Origin: Bacteroidaceae bacterium
GTDB taxonomy: Bacteria > Bacteroidota > Bacteroidia > Bacteroidales > Bacteroidaceae
Direction of reading: 5' to 3'
Length of the DNA stretch: 35,860 bases
Assembly (NCBI GenBank): GCA_017471185.1
Contig: JAFUVZ010000061.1
Coordinates: forward strand, 1-35,860
The notes below the pieces were generated by a model. It saw only the letters and a list, made by a program, of their open reading frames with translations, had not been told where the DNA came from and made no database searches. A program made the translations under genes and the position numbers. This document shows, one piece after another, positions 1-7,203 of this stretch; within the stretch, counting starts at the first letter, position 1, and every line of letters starts with the position of its first letter.

Positions 1-376
1 CGTGTCCAGCATTGCCGGCTGTCAACAAAAGCAGTACGGCTTTTTCGCTTGTGTCTATCAAATCAGTAAGACGAACAAACAACCGTCTACTGATTCAGTT
101 AATGAAGAGAAAAAGTGTCTAGTGAAATCAGGAAAAGTCATATATTCAGTTCCTTTGCAAATATCTTCATTTTTTCCCTGCGTTTTTCCCTGTCCTCTTC
201 TTGTTTTCCCTGCGCCTCCTTCTTTTATGCGGATAGCAACAGGGAAAACAGAAAAAACGGCTTTACGGTATATTATATTTGCACCCGCAAACTCGCAGAG
301 GCAAGAATGGTGGTGAAACTTGTGAGGTGAAAACGGCTAGAAGGCATACTGAATTTGGTTGGCAAACAACGAAATT
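1..376. other. Left-edge non-coding region
   Basis: I see no convincing complete gene here. On the minus strand, a frame open to the window edge (about 1-85) encodes a peptide containing TSEKAVLLLLTAG. It has no ATG in its own frame; an ATG at 141 lies in another frame that stops near 58. It could be a decayed or frameshifted gene entering from the left. The region also holds the TTTTCCCTG repeat cluster (172-250) and a -7-like box, TATATTTG, at 274-281 without a clear -33 partner. Confidence 0.4.
172..250. repeat. TTTTCCCTG iteron-like cluster with inverted copy
   Basis: TTTTCCCTG occurs at 172-180, 184-192 and 204-212, and its reverse complement CAGGGAAAA at 240-248. The last pair extends to an 11-bp perfect inverted repeat (TGTTTTCCCTG at 202-212, CAGGGAAAACA at 240-250). 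Short repeats in both orientations plus a hairpin resemble the ends of the two VapE cassettes, but the motif differs. It may be the end, or remnant, of a third element lying left of the window (inference). Confidence 0.6.
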
Positions 377-377
377 G

Positions 378-488
378 AAAAAAGGTCTTCACTCTTCACA
401 GGCAGCACATAACACACAAATAAACAGTTAGTTAAGTGCGTGAAGAGGTGGTTCAGGTCTTCACAAGTCTTCACAACCCTTCACATCC
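378..488. repeat. Left terminal inverted repeat of VapE cassette 1
   Basis: From the outside inward: an A-run, TCTTCAC at 386 and 393 (7-bp spacing), a 40-bp unconserved spacer, a reversed copy GTGAAGA at 440-446, then TCTTCAC at 458 and 468 and CCTTCAC at 478, exactly 10 bp apart. The right end (1721-1829) repeats every element in mirror order with the same spacing. The outer 23 bp match at 22 positions. One-helical-turn spacing of the inner copies is typical of protein-binding iterons. Confidence 0.85.
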
Positions 489-544
489 GAGAAAGATTTA
501 CAACACGATATTATATTTATTAACCTTTTAATTTTTAATTACTT

Positions 545-1726
545 ATGAATGAAAAATCATTACAGGAAGTAATCTATGAAATAGAGAACTTCCTTGGCGA
601 GAACTACAGTTTTCGCCGTAACTTGCTCAGCGGCAAAACTGAAGTACAGGAGATTGGCGAGGGCAAAGAGCCTTCAGAATGGTGCATCCTGACAGAAGAG
701 GTATTCAACAGCATCTTGCTCAAGATGATGAAAGAGGATGTGGGAGGCAAATCACCAAAACAACACACCTTGGAGATTATCAATTCTGAGGCTACTGTTG
801 CGTATGACCCTATTAAGGAGTATCTAAAACACTTGCCCCAATGGGATGGGCGAAATCATGTGGCTGAGTTATTTAACCGCATCCCAGGATTGACTTCCGA
901 GCAGCTGTCTTGGTGCTGTACTTGGCTTCGCTCTGCTGTGGCTCATTGGATGGGCATTGATATGCTTCATGGCAATGAGGCTGTGCCTGTATTAATAGGT
1001 GCACAGGGATGTGGCAAAACAACATTCGCCACTCGCCTACTGCCTGTTGAGCTTCGTGCTTACTTCTTAGATCACATCAACTTCGGCAACAAGTTTGATA
1101 CGGATATGGCTCTGACGCATAACCTGTTGGTGAATATCGACGAGTTTGCCAATATGGGACCCAGTCAGCAAAGCAAGCTCAAGCAAACGCTTTCGAAAGT
1201 AAAAGTGAATGGGCGACCCATCTTTGGCAGAAGTCAGGATGACCGTCGACGATATGCCTCGTTCCTGGCAACTACCAACGATGAGCATCCGCTTTGCGAC
1301 ACCACAGGAAGTAGAAGATATATCTGCCTCCAGATTCCGAAAGGCAAGCTGATTGACAACACTGAAGCTATCAACTATGAGCAGCTTTACGCACAACTGC
1401 TCTATGAAATCAATGAGAAGCAAACACCTTATTGGTTCACCAATGATGAAGTGATTCGCATTCAGCAAGCCAACCTGCCTTTCTTCAAACAGGATGATTT
1501 GGAGGACATGATCAAAGGTTGCTTCAGAATACCGAATGATGAGGAAGAAGGCAAATGGATGCTCTGCAAACAGGTATATGAAAAATTGCAAGAAAGATAT
1601 CCATATTTTGTAGGCGACCAATCTATTAAAATCAAGATTGGCAATACGTTGAAGTTTATGGGATGTTCTTCGCAACATACTCGACAAGGGCAAATGTATC
1701 AGCTCATACCCAAAGAAGCAGCGTGA
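545..1726 (+). CDS. VapE/VirE-family P-loop ATPase of cassette 1
   Basis: A 393-residue protein of the VapE/VirE family (virulence-associated protein E, PF05272), P-loop ATPases found with primases in phages, islands and Bacteroidales accessory regions. A short N-terminal domain (about 1-95) precedes the ATPase core. Walker A is GAQGCGKT at 152-159, Walker B LLVNIDEF at 194-201, a TTN sensor-like motif lies at 243-245 and an arginine motif TGSRR at 254-258. There is no separate primase or DUF3987 domain, so this is a compact member. The start is the first ATG after the left terminal repeat, and the TGA stop (1724-1726) lies inside the first heptamer of the right repeat, so gene and repeat are tightly packed. 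A role in replicating or mobilising the cassette is inference. A paralogue is at 24697-25905. Confidence 0.85.
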   Translation: MNEKSLQEVIYEIENFLGENYSFRRNLLSGKTEVQEIGEGKEPSEWCILTEEVFNSILLKMMKEDVGGKSPKQHTLEIINSEATVAYDPIKEYLKHLPQWDGRNHVAELFNRIPGLTSEQLSWCCTWLRSAVAHWMGIDMLHGNEAVPVLIGAQGCGKTTFATRLLPVELRAYFLDHINFGNKFDTDMALTHNLLVNIDEFANMGPSQQSKLKQTLSKVKVNGRPIFGRSQDDRRRYASFLATTNDEHPLCDTTGSRRYICLQIPKGKLIDNTEAINYEQLYAQLLYEINEKQTPYWFTNDEVIRIQQANLPFFKQDDLEDMIKGCFRIPNDEEEGKWMLCKQVYEKLQERYPYFVGDQSIKIKIGNTLKFMGCSSQHTRQGQMYQLIPKEAA

Positions 1727-1829
1727 AGAGACGTGAAGAGTTGTGAAGAGGCAAACTGCCTCTTCACAGACTTATCAAAATGATTCTCAGGAATATAGAT
1801 ATGCTTTGTGAAGAGTGAAGACTTTTTTT
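1721..1829. repeat. Right terminal inverted repeat of VapE cassette 1
   Basis: Mirror of 378-488. GTGAAGA occurs at 1723, 1733 and 1743 with exact 10-bp spacing, a reversed TCTTCAC at 1761-1767, a 40-bp spacer, then GTGAAGA at 1808 and 1815 followed by a T-run. The inner edge overlaps the stop codon of the ATPase gene. The copy at 1743 and the reversed copy at 1761 can pair as a hairpin around GCAAACTGC. Confidence 0.85.
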
Positions 1830-2211
1830 GAAAGTGTGAAAATAATATACGATTTTGCTGCTCCGCTACCAAAATATTTTCCCTCACGAGGGAAAAATAA
1901 AAACCTAACGAGGGAGTAAACCATTGTTCGCTTCTGGCTAACTAGTCATGATTTACGGACTGACGTGCAGCCTGCTACGGGCTCACTCGAAAATTCTCAT
2001 GAAAATTTTGGGGTTTGCTTCCTTCAAACCTATTTGCTACTATCAAACCTAATGTTTGCTCCCTTCAATCCATGGGTTTAGCGGTAGTAAACCGATGGTT
2101 TACTACCGCTAAACCTACCGTCAGCTACCGCTAAGCAAACCATCAACTGACACTGGGCAGATTTGGCAGTGTAGTAGAAAATGCTTACCTTTACAACAAA
2201 ATAAAGAATGC
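1830..2211. other. Hairpin-rich spacer downstream of cassette 1
   Basis: No gene is seen in these 380 bases, but they are dense in short repeats: TTTTCCC/GGGAAAA around 1876-1896, several AAACCT and GTTTGCT words between 2010 and 2065, and a perfect 19-bp inverted repeat at 2075-2115. TCAGCTACCGC (2121-2131) and TACCGCTAAGCAAACC (2126-2141) recur in cassette 2, as GCGGTAGCTGA (24380-24390) and TACCGCTAAGCAAGCC (24359-24374). This suggests a conserved non-coding module that accompanies these ATPase genes. Confidence 0.6.
2075..2115. repeat. Perfect 19-bp inverted repeat with 3-nt loop
   Basis: GGTTTAGCGGTAGTAAACC (2075-2093) is followed after GAT by its exact reverse complement (2097-2115). 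No T-run follows, so a simple intrinsic terminator is unlikely. A third CTACCGCTAA at 2125-2134 could compete for pairing. It could be a cruciform or protein-binding site, or a structured 5' leader of the gene at 2212. Confidence 0.8.
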
Positions 2212-2892
2212 ATGAATACTGCCACAAAGCCAAGTTTCAATTACGAATCGTTCGACCGTCAGATGGAGGGGTTTCTCAGCATGAGTTATCTGATGATTGA
2301 CGAGTGGGACGAGTGTACATCGGAGGAGATGACTTCCGACCTGTATTCTCTCTGCATAAAAGGGGCTCGCCTATGCAACATGATAGACGCTGACTTGGCT
2401 TTGCAACAGCAGGACCTAACGCAAAGCCGTCATGGGAAGAACCAGGAATATTACCTACGTCTGAATGAAATCATGAGGCCGTTATCGGAACTGATATTCA
2501 AGGCAATGGACGAAATGAAGCAGCAGAAAACACTGAAAAGGCTCGGTGCTTCGGATGTACAGATGGATTTCTCACTGCTGATGCCCAAGTTGCAGGAGCT
2601 GCTGTCGCCAACTACAGAAGAGAATGTCCGTTCCAAAGAAGCATTCGCCTTATTGCCAATGCTTTTCAATGCCATCGAGAATGAACTGGGACTAATGCCC
2701 ATCAGTCAGATACCTTGGGAGTTGAGCGTTCTGAACCTGTTCAAGTATTTTGCCTCTATATGCCTGTTGCTCTTCCACTTTCAGAGTCTGGCAAAGATGA
2801 CCGACGAAGAGGTGAACAGCGAGGAAGCCGGGCGTATTCTCACAGGACTGGTACAGGGGTATGTGGACTCAGAGAAAGGCAAGAAGAGTTGA
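2212..2892 (+). CDS. Unrecognised 226-residue accessory protein
   Basis: I do not recognise this protein. It is acidic and looks mainly helical, with charged heptad-like stretches around residues 75-130 and one hydrophobic segment near 178-195 (FASICLLLF) that could be a buried helix or a weak membrane segment. There is no signal peptide and no catalytic motif that I can name. The start is the ATG after an A-rich stretch, usual in Bacteroidales, where Shine-Dalgarno sequences are weak. The next gene begins 17 bp after the stop and the GAGGAAG before it overlaps this stop, so the two are probably co-transcribed. Their place beside the VapE cassette suggests they belong to the accessory region. 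Confidence 0.75.
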   Translation: MNTATKPSFNYESFDRQMEGFLSMSYLMIDEWDECTSEEMTSDLYSLCIKGARLCNMIDADLALQQQDLTQSRHGKNQEYYLRLNEIMRPLSELIFKAMDEMKQQKTLKRLGASDVQMDFSLLMPKLQELLSPTTEENVRSKEAFALLPMLFNAIENELGLMPISQIPWELSVLNLFKYFASICLLLFHFQSLAKMTDEEVNSEEAGRILTGLVQGYVDSEKGKKS

Positions 2893-2909
2893 GGAAGTTT
2901 ATAGCCGTA

Positions 2910-3599
2910 ATGAAATATGAACACGACGGACAGTCGCTTTCTGCTACTGAGCTGATGGCTGAGCGTAGGCAACTGATTAAGCTGGTGCCCAGTGCTTTTC
3001 AGACTTGCTTCATGGAGAACATTGATGATATGAGCGCATTGGCCATGAGCATTGTTTCGATAAGGCCTTTGCCTAACGAGGATGATTTTGAGACCTTGCT
3101 CTCAGTCGTTGCCAAGTATCAGTGGATTTCAGAACGTCTGTATGAACACGACCACCCAGAGAGCATCAGTCCTGAGATTTTCAACGAGGTTTTCCATACC
3201 AGCAAAAACGGTAAGCCTGTGAACATGAAACGCCTTCGCAAGGTAATTGAGAAGATGATAGGTATGATAGACAAAAAGAACCACTGGTTCTGCATCTATA
3301 GCGTGCTGAAGTACCGCAACTATATCAAAGACCCCGTTGCCACGCATTTTGCCCAGCAGATGCAGCATCACGACTGGTTCCCCAACTTGCCTAAGCACTT
3401 GCGTTTCTCTGGTGAGACGCTAACTGAATACAACGGTTATCTGAACGACAATACCTATCCCACTTGGAACAAGGAAAGATATGAGATATTCCGCTTAGGC
3501 AAAGGCAAGAAGAAATGGTCGCCCACCTTATGGATGAAGTTTCAAAGGTTGTGCTACGAACTGGACGAATGTTTCGTTGATGATAAACTGGACAGATAA
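2910..3599 (+). CDS. Unrecognised 229-residue accessory protein
   Basis: The frame is open further upstream (from 2715), but that part overlaps the preceding gene entirely, so I chose the ATG at 2910, which has GAGGAAG about 13 bp before it. The protein is soluble, rich in Trp, His and Tyr in its second half (for example HHDWFPNLPKH and KKWSPTLWMKF), and has a basic stretch around KRLRKVIEKMIG. I know no family for it and see no catalytic signature. It follows the gene at 2212 closely and likely works with it. The basic, aromatic composition would fit nucleic-acid binding, but that is only a guess. Confidence 0.75.
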   Translation: MKYEHDGQSLSATELMAERRQLIKLVPSAFQTCFMENIDDMSALAMSIVSIRPLPNEDDFETLLSVVAKYQWISERLYEHDHPESISPEIFNEVFHTSKNGKPVNMKRLRKVIEKMIGMIDKKNHWFCIYSVLKYRNYIKDPVATHFAQQMQHHDWFPNLPKHLRFSGETLTEYNGYLNDNTYPTWNKERYEIFRLGKGKKKWSPTLWMKFQRLCYELDECFVDDKLDR

Positions 3600-3724
3600 T
3601 AGGAAAGACCACTCAAAGAGAACTATTCCTTGTAATACATACTATATCCAATTTATTTTATTAACTTCGCATAGTGGAGATATAAGAAGTAGGAGCTATT
3701 AGGAAATAAAAAACATAGTTTGGG

Positions 3725-5980
3725 ATGAGAATAAAGTCATTATTATTGATACTCGCCTCGATCATAGTATGCACAACCCTCAATGCACAGGAAGGCGAAA
3801 TGAGTAGCGAGAGGAAGAAAGTGGGTGTCGTACTGAGTGGCGGTGGCGCCAAAGGTATGGCGCACATTGGTGTGCTGAAGGTACTGGAAAAGGCAGGGAT
3901 ACCTATTGACATCATTACAGGCACATCAATGGGTAGCATCGTTGGCGGATTATACGCCATTGGTTATAACTCAAATGCTCTCGATTCAATTGTCAGGATG
4001 CAAGACTGGGGATATGTGATTTCAGATAAGGAGAACATGAGCAACCAGAGCATCAGCGACCGCAAGAAACAGAACACATATTTTATCTCGACAGGCCTGA
4101 CCATAGGTAAAAATGACATACACGCCGGAGGTATCATCAAAGGCAAGAACCTAGCAGAACTATTCCAACGCCTTTGTACGGGATATACTGACTCTCTGGA
4201 TTTCTCTAAAGACTTACGCATACCTTTCGCTTGTGTGGCTACTGACATCATTGACAACAGTGAGGTGGATTTCCACAGTGGCAGACTGCCACAGGCCATG
4301 CGTGCATCAATGTCCATTCCTGGAGCCTTCTCACCAGTCAGACTGGGTGATATGGTGCTGGTAGATGGAGGTCTGAAGAATAATTATCCTGCAGACATTG
4401 CCAAGAAGATGGGTGCCGATATCATCATTGGTGTAACTGTGCAATCCGACCCGAAAGTGGCTGAGGACCTGGAGAACACAATAAGCATCCTCAATCAAAT
4501 CATCGATGTAAATGTAAAAAACAAGGTGGAAGAGAACCTTGAGATTACCGACCTGCACCTGAAAGTCGATACAAGGGGATATAGCACCGCTAGTTTCTCC
4601 ACCACAGCAATCGATTCACTTATTCGTCGTGGAGAAGAAATGGCGATGAGCCACTGGGACGAAATCATCGCCTTGAAACAGCGCATTGGCATTGACGATT
4701 CTTTCCGCCCTGTCAAACACTATCCACTACACAGTGAGGTATTGACTGAAAAACAGCTTATTACTGGCTACACTTTTGAGAACATGACACCTCAGGATGA
4801 GCTTTTTATTCGCCAGAAATTCAGTCTAAACAGGAATGACAGCATGGATGCCAAACTGGAGCAGCAACTCACGACTACTATGCGTGTTGACCTGTTCTAT
4901 CAGACTGCAGAGTGCAGGTTGGTGCCAGAGGGTGACGGAGTGCATGTCATACTTTCGGCAGGTGAGCGCAAGACGGTACAGTTATATGCAGGTGCTCGTT
5001 TTGACACCGAAGAATATGCTGCCTTGCAGGTGGGCGCCGACATCCCGCTTAAAACGAAAATACCAATCAATACTGACATTACTGTGCGATTAGGCAAACG
5101 AATGATGACCCGTGCTGAAATTACCATTCACCCACGCAGTTTTACACGTCCTAAATTCAGCTATACATTCTTCCGCAACGATGTGGATGTCTATTTTAAC
5201 GGGAAGAGGGATTATAACATTCTCTACAATCAGTTCCAGGCCGAATTCCTGCCTATCAGCTTTAACTTGCGCAACTTTGACCTGCAAATGGGTATCCGAT
5301 GGGACTATATGCACTATCGGGACAAACTCGGATCGGAGACATCTAAGCAGGTGATGCTCAAAAACGAGCACTTTTTCAGTTATCATGCGAGCATCAACTA
5401 TAACAGCGAGGATAACTGGTACTTCCCCACGCGTGGCTCACTTTTCCAGGCAGAATTTACTTATCTAACCAATGACTTTGTTAATCTCAACGAATATGCG
5501 GCTGACGGAACAAAACTGGGTAAGAAACCAGCTATGGGTGAAGTGAAGGCCAACTGGCAAATGTCATTCCCTATAAACAACCATCTGACCATCCAACCTA
5601 TGCTCTATGGGCGCCTGCTCTTCGGACCAGTCGTTCCTGTAGTTTTCAGCAATACCATTGGAGGCAACTGGTTTGGTCATTATATTGAGCAGCAGATGCC
5701 TTTCGCCGGCATTGGACACATGGAATACATAGACAACCAGTTTATAGCTGCTCAAATACAGGCACAACAGCGCATAGGACAAAGCCATTATGTACAGTTG
5801 AGAGTGGCTGGGGGCCAGCAAGCGGATAAACTGGGCAATATTTTTGACAACCGCACTTTGATTGGTGGTCAGATTGCATACTACTATAATACTATGGCTG
5901 GTCCACTGGGGGCCACCTTCGGCTATAGCAACCATACCCAAAAAGCATATTTCTATGTGAATCTTGGGTTTGTGTTCTAA
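3725..5980 (+). CDS. Patatin-like phospholipase with C-terminal outer-membrane barrel
   Basis: A 751-residue protein with a signal peptide (about 1-21, ending LNAQ). The patatin lipase domain (about 33-230) has the glycine-rich oxyanion loop SGGGAKG at 38-44, the nucleophile serine in GTSMG at 66-70 (Ser68) and the catalytic aspartate in DGG at 214-216. The second half resembles an Omp85/surface-antigen barrel, with a POTRA-like segment around 340-410 and a terminal strand ending in phenylalanine (YFYVNLGFVF). The architecture resembles PlpD-type (type Vd) proteins, in which the barrel anchors or exports the lipase. Expected activity is hydrolysis of phospholipid acyl chains at the cell surface or periplasm. 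TAACTTCG at 3662-3669 may be its -7 box. It stands alone, convergent with the ilv operon. Confidence 0.9.
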   Translation: MRIKSLLLILASIIVCTTLNAQEGEMSSERKKVGVVLSGGGAKGMAHIGVLKVLEKAGIPIDIITGTSMGSIVGGLYAIGYNSNALDSIVRMQDWGYVISDKENMSNQSISDRKKQNTYFISTGLTIGKNDIHAGGIIKGKNLAELFQRLCTGYTDSLDFSKDLRIPFACVATDIIDNSEVDFHSGRLPQAMRASMSIPGAFSPVRLGDMVLVDGGLKNNYPADIAKKMGADIIIGVTVQSDPKVAEDLENTISILNQIIDVNVKNKVEENLEITDLHLKVDTRGYSTASFSTTAIDSLIRRGEEMAMSHWDEIIALKQRIGIDDSFRPVKHYPLHSEVLTEKQLITGYTFENMTPQDELFIRQKFSLNRNDSMDAKLEQQLTTTMRVDLFYQTAECRLVPEGDGVHVILSAGERKTVQLYAGARFDTEEYAALQVGADIPLKTKIPINTDITVRLGKRMMTRAEITIHPRSFTRPKFSYTFFRNDVDVYFNGKRDYNILYNQFQAEFLPISFNLRNFDLQMGIRWDYMHYRDKLGSETSKQVMLKNEHFFSYHASINYNSEDNWYFPTRGSLFQAEFTYLTNDFVNLNEYAADGTKLGKKPAMGEVKANWQMSFPINNHLTIQPMLYGRLLFGPVVPVVFSNTIGGNWFGHYIEQQMPFAGIGHMEYIDNQFIAAQIQAQQRIGQSHYVQLRVAGGQQADKLGNIFDNRTLIGGQIAYYYNTMAGPLGATFGYSNHTQKAYFYVNLGFVF

Positions 5981-6019
5981 AAGAACTGCAAAAAACACAG
6001 AGCGTTTTACGCAATAAAG

Positions 6020-6050
6020 AAAAAGGGGAGTCCTCGCAAGAAGACTCCCC
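6020..6050 (-). terminator. Intrinsic terminator of the ilv operon
   Basis: GGGGAGTC (6025-6032) and GACTCCCC (6043-6050) form an 8-bp stem. Read on the minus strand, the stem is followed by five T residues (6024-6020), so it terminates transcription leaving ilvC. No T-run follows on the plus strand, so it should not serve the patatin gene well. Confidence 0.85.
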
Positions 6051-6075
6051 TACTCTTATAGCAATCAAAAGCTGA

Positions 6076-7119
6076 TTAGTTGTTCTCAGGACGAAGCTGG
6101 CGAACCACCTCAGCTGTACGCCACATCTCTGAATCGTGCAGAGCAGCAAGTTCTTTTTCCAAACCAACACGGTAGTCTGGCTTAGAGTTAGCATCGATAG
6201 AAATCTGTGCCTCATGACCAGACTTAACAGATGCATAAAGTTTCTCAACCACAGGCTTGATGGCATCGTGGAACGGGCCCATCCAGTCCAGAGCACCACG
6301 CTGGGCGGTAGTAGAGCAGTTTGCATACATCCAGTCCATACCCTTTTGAGCGAAAAGAGGCATCAGTGACTGAGTCAGCTCCTCAACAGTCTCATTGAAA
6401 GCTTCAGAAGGTGAGTGTCCGTTCTCACGCAGCACCTCATACTGAGCCAGCAGCAGTCCCTGGATAGCACCCATCAATGAACCACGTTCACCAGTAAGGT
6501 CAGAAGTAGCCTCACGCTGGAAAGTAGTTTCAAACAGATAGCCAGAGCCGATACCGATACCTAATGCCAAAGTACGGTCAAGAGCCTTACCTGTAGCATC
6601 CTGATAAACCGCATAAGAAGAGTTCAAGCCACGACCTTCGAGGAACATGGTACGCAGTGAAGTACCAGAGCCCTTAGGAGCCACCATAATCACATCGATA
6701 TCCTTCTGAGGAACACAACCTGTACGGTCATTCCAAGTGATAGCAAAACCATGTGAGAAGTACAGTGCGTTACCTGGTTGCAGGCACTTCTTCAGAGTTG
6801 GCCATACAGACATCACGGCTGCATCAGAAAGGAGGCACATCACGATAGTACCCTTAGTAGCAGCCTCTTCAATAGAGAAAAGAGTCTCGCCAGGCACCCA
6901 ACCGTCAGCCTTAGCCTTCTCAAAAGTCTTACCCTGACGCTGGCCAACGATTACATTGAAGCCATTGTCACGCAGGTTACAAGCCTGTCCAGGACCCTGA
7001 ACGCCATAACCGATAACTGCAATCGTTTCATCCTTTAATACCTCACGAGCTTTCTCCAACGGAAACTCTTCGCGTGTCATTACTTCCTCAATGACACCAC
7101 CAAAATTCATTTTTGCCAT
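6076..7119 (-). CDS. ilvC: Ketol-acid reductoisomerase
   Basis: This enzyme converts 2-acetolactate or 2-aceto-2-hydroxybutyrate to the dihydroxy acid with NADPH and Mg2+, the second common step of valine and isoleucine synthesis. It has 347 residues, near the usual length of the short class. The Rossmann loop is GYGVQGPGQ (37-45). A GPGQ sequence replaces the GHAH of many bacterial enzymes and is closer to the plant-type loop. VGQRQGK (58-64) would bind the NADPH phosphate, and SHGF and KGSG are conserved landmarks. It is the last gene of the leftward ilv operon, 84 bp after the thioesterase gene, and is followed by an intrinsic terminator. Confidence 0.95.
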   Translation of the reverse strand: MAKMNFGGVIEEVMTREEFPLEKAREVLKDETIAVIGYGVQGPGQACNLRDNGFNVIVGQRQGKTFEKAKADGWVPGETLFSIEEAATKGTIVMCLLSDAAVMSVWPTLKKCLQPGNALYFSHGFAITWNDRTGCVPQKDIDVIMVAPKGSGTSLRTMFLEGRGLNSSYAVYQDATGKALDRTLALGIGIGSGYLFETTFQREATSDLTGERGSLMGAIQGLLLAQYEVLRENGHSPSEAFNETVEELTQSLMPLFAQKGMDWMYANCSTTAQRGALDWMGPFHDAIKPVVEKLYASVKSGHEAQISIDANSKPDYRVGLEKELAALHDSEMWRTAEVVRQLRPENN

Positions 7120-7133
7120 ATTTTAATTATTTT

Positions 7134-7163
7134 ATTGAACATTGAATATTGAACATTGAACAT
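7134..7163. repeat. Heptad tandem repeat (ATTGAAC)n before ilvC
   Basis: Four tandem 7-bp units, ATTGAAC, ATTGAAT, ATTGAAC and ATTGAAC, lie in the gap just upstream of the ilvC start. A similar tract precedes ilvB, and related ATTGANN heptads separate susC from susD. Confidence 0.8.
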
Positions 7164-7203
7164 AACTGTCCGGAGCTTCAACCCCAATGCCCGTTGTTAT
7201 TAA

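Larger units (their letters stand above)
378..1829 (+). mobile_element. VapE cassette 1: single gene between long terminal inverted repeats
   Basis: This unit of about 1.45 kb consists of one VapE/VirE-type ATPase gene between inverted repeats at 378-488 and 1721-1829. The repeats align end to end without gaps, and each carries six TCTTCAC heptamers. The flanks GAAATTG (371-377) and GAAAGTG (1830-1836) match at 6 of 7 positions and could be a decayed target-site duplication. No transposase, recombinase or Rep gene lies inside. Calling it mobile is inference from the terminal repeats and from a second cassette of the same design at 24203-26023. Confidence 0.6.

Noticed and set aside
1-141. A partial minus-strand gene entering from the left
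   Set aside because: The open frame has no ATG, and the nearest ATG (141) is in another frame that stops. It is noted in the region entry but not called as a gene.
2-316. A 104-codon plus-strand open frame at the left edge, and an overlapping 71-codon frame
   Set aside because: They run through the TTTTCCCTG repeat cluster, have low-complexity Phe/Pro/Ser composition and no plausible ribosome-binding site.
378-488. A CRISPR array in the TCTTCAC repeats, or in the other short repeats
   Set aside because: Repeats are only 7 bp, with spacings of 7-10 bp and mixed orientation, and no cas gene is present.
2075-2115. The 19-bp hairpin as an intrinsic terminator of the cassette 1 gene
   Set aside because: No T-run follows on the plus strand and it lies about 350 bp behind the stop codon.
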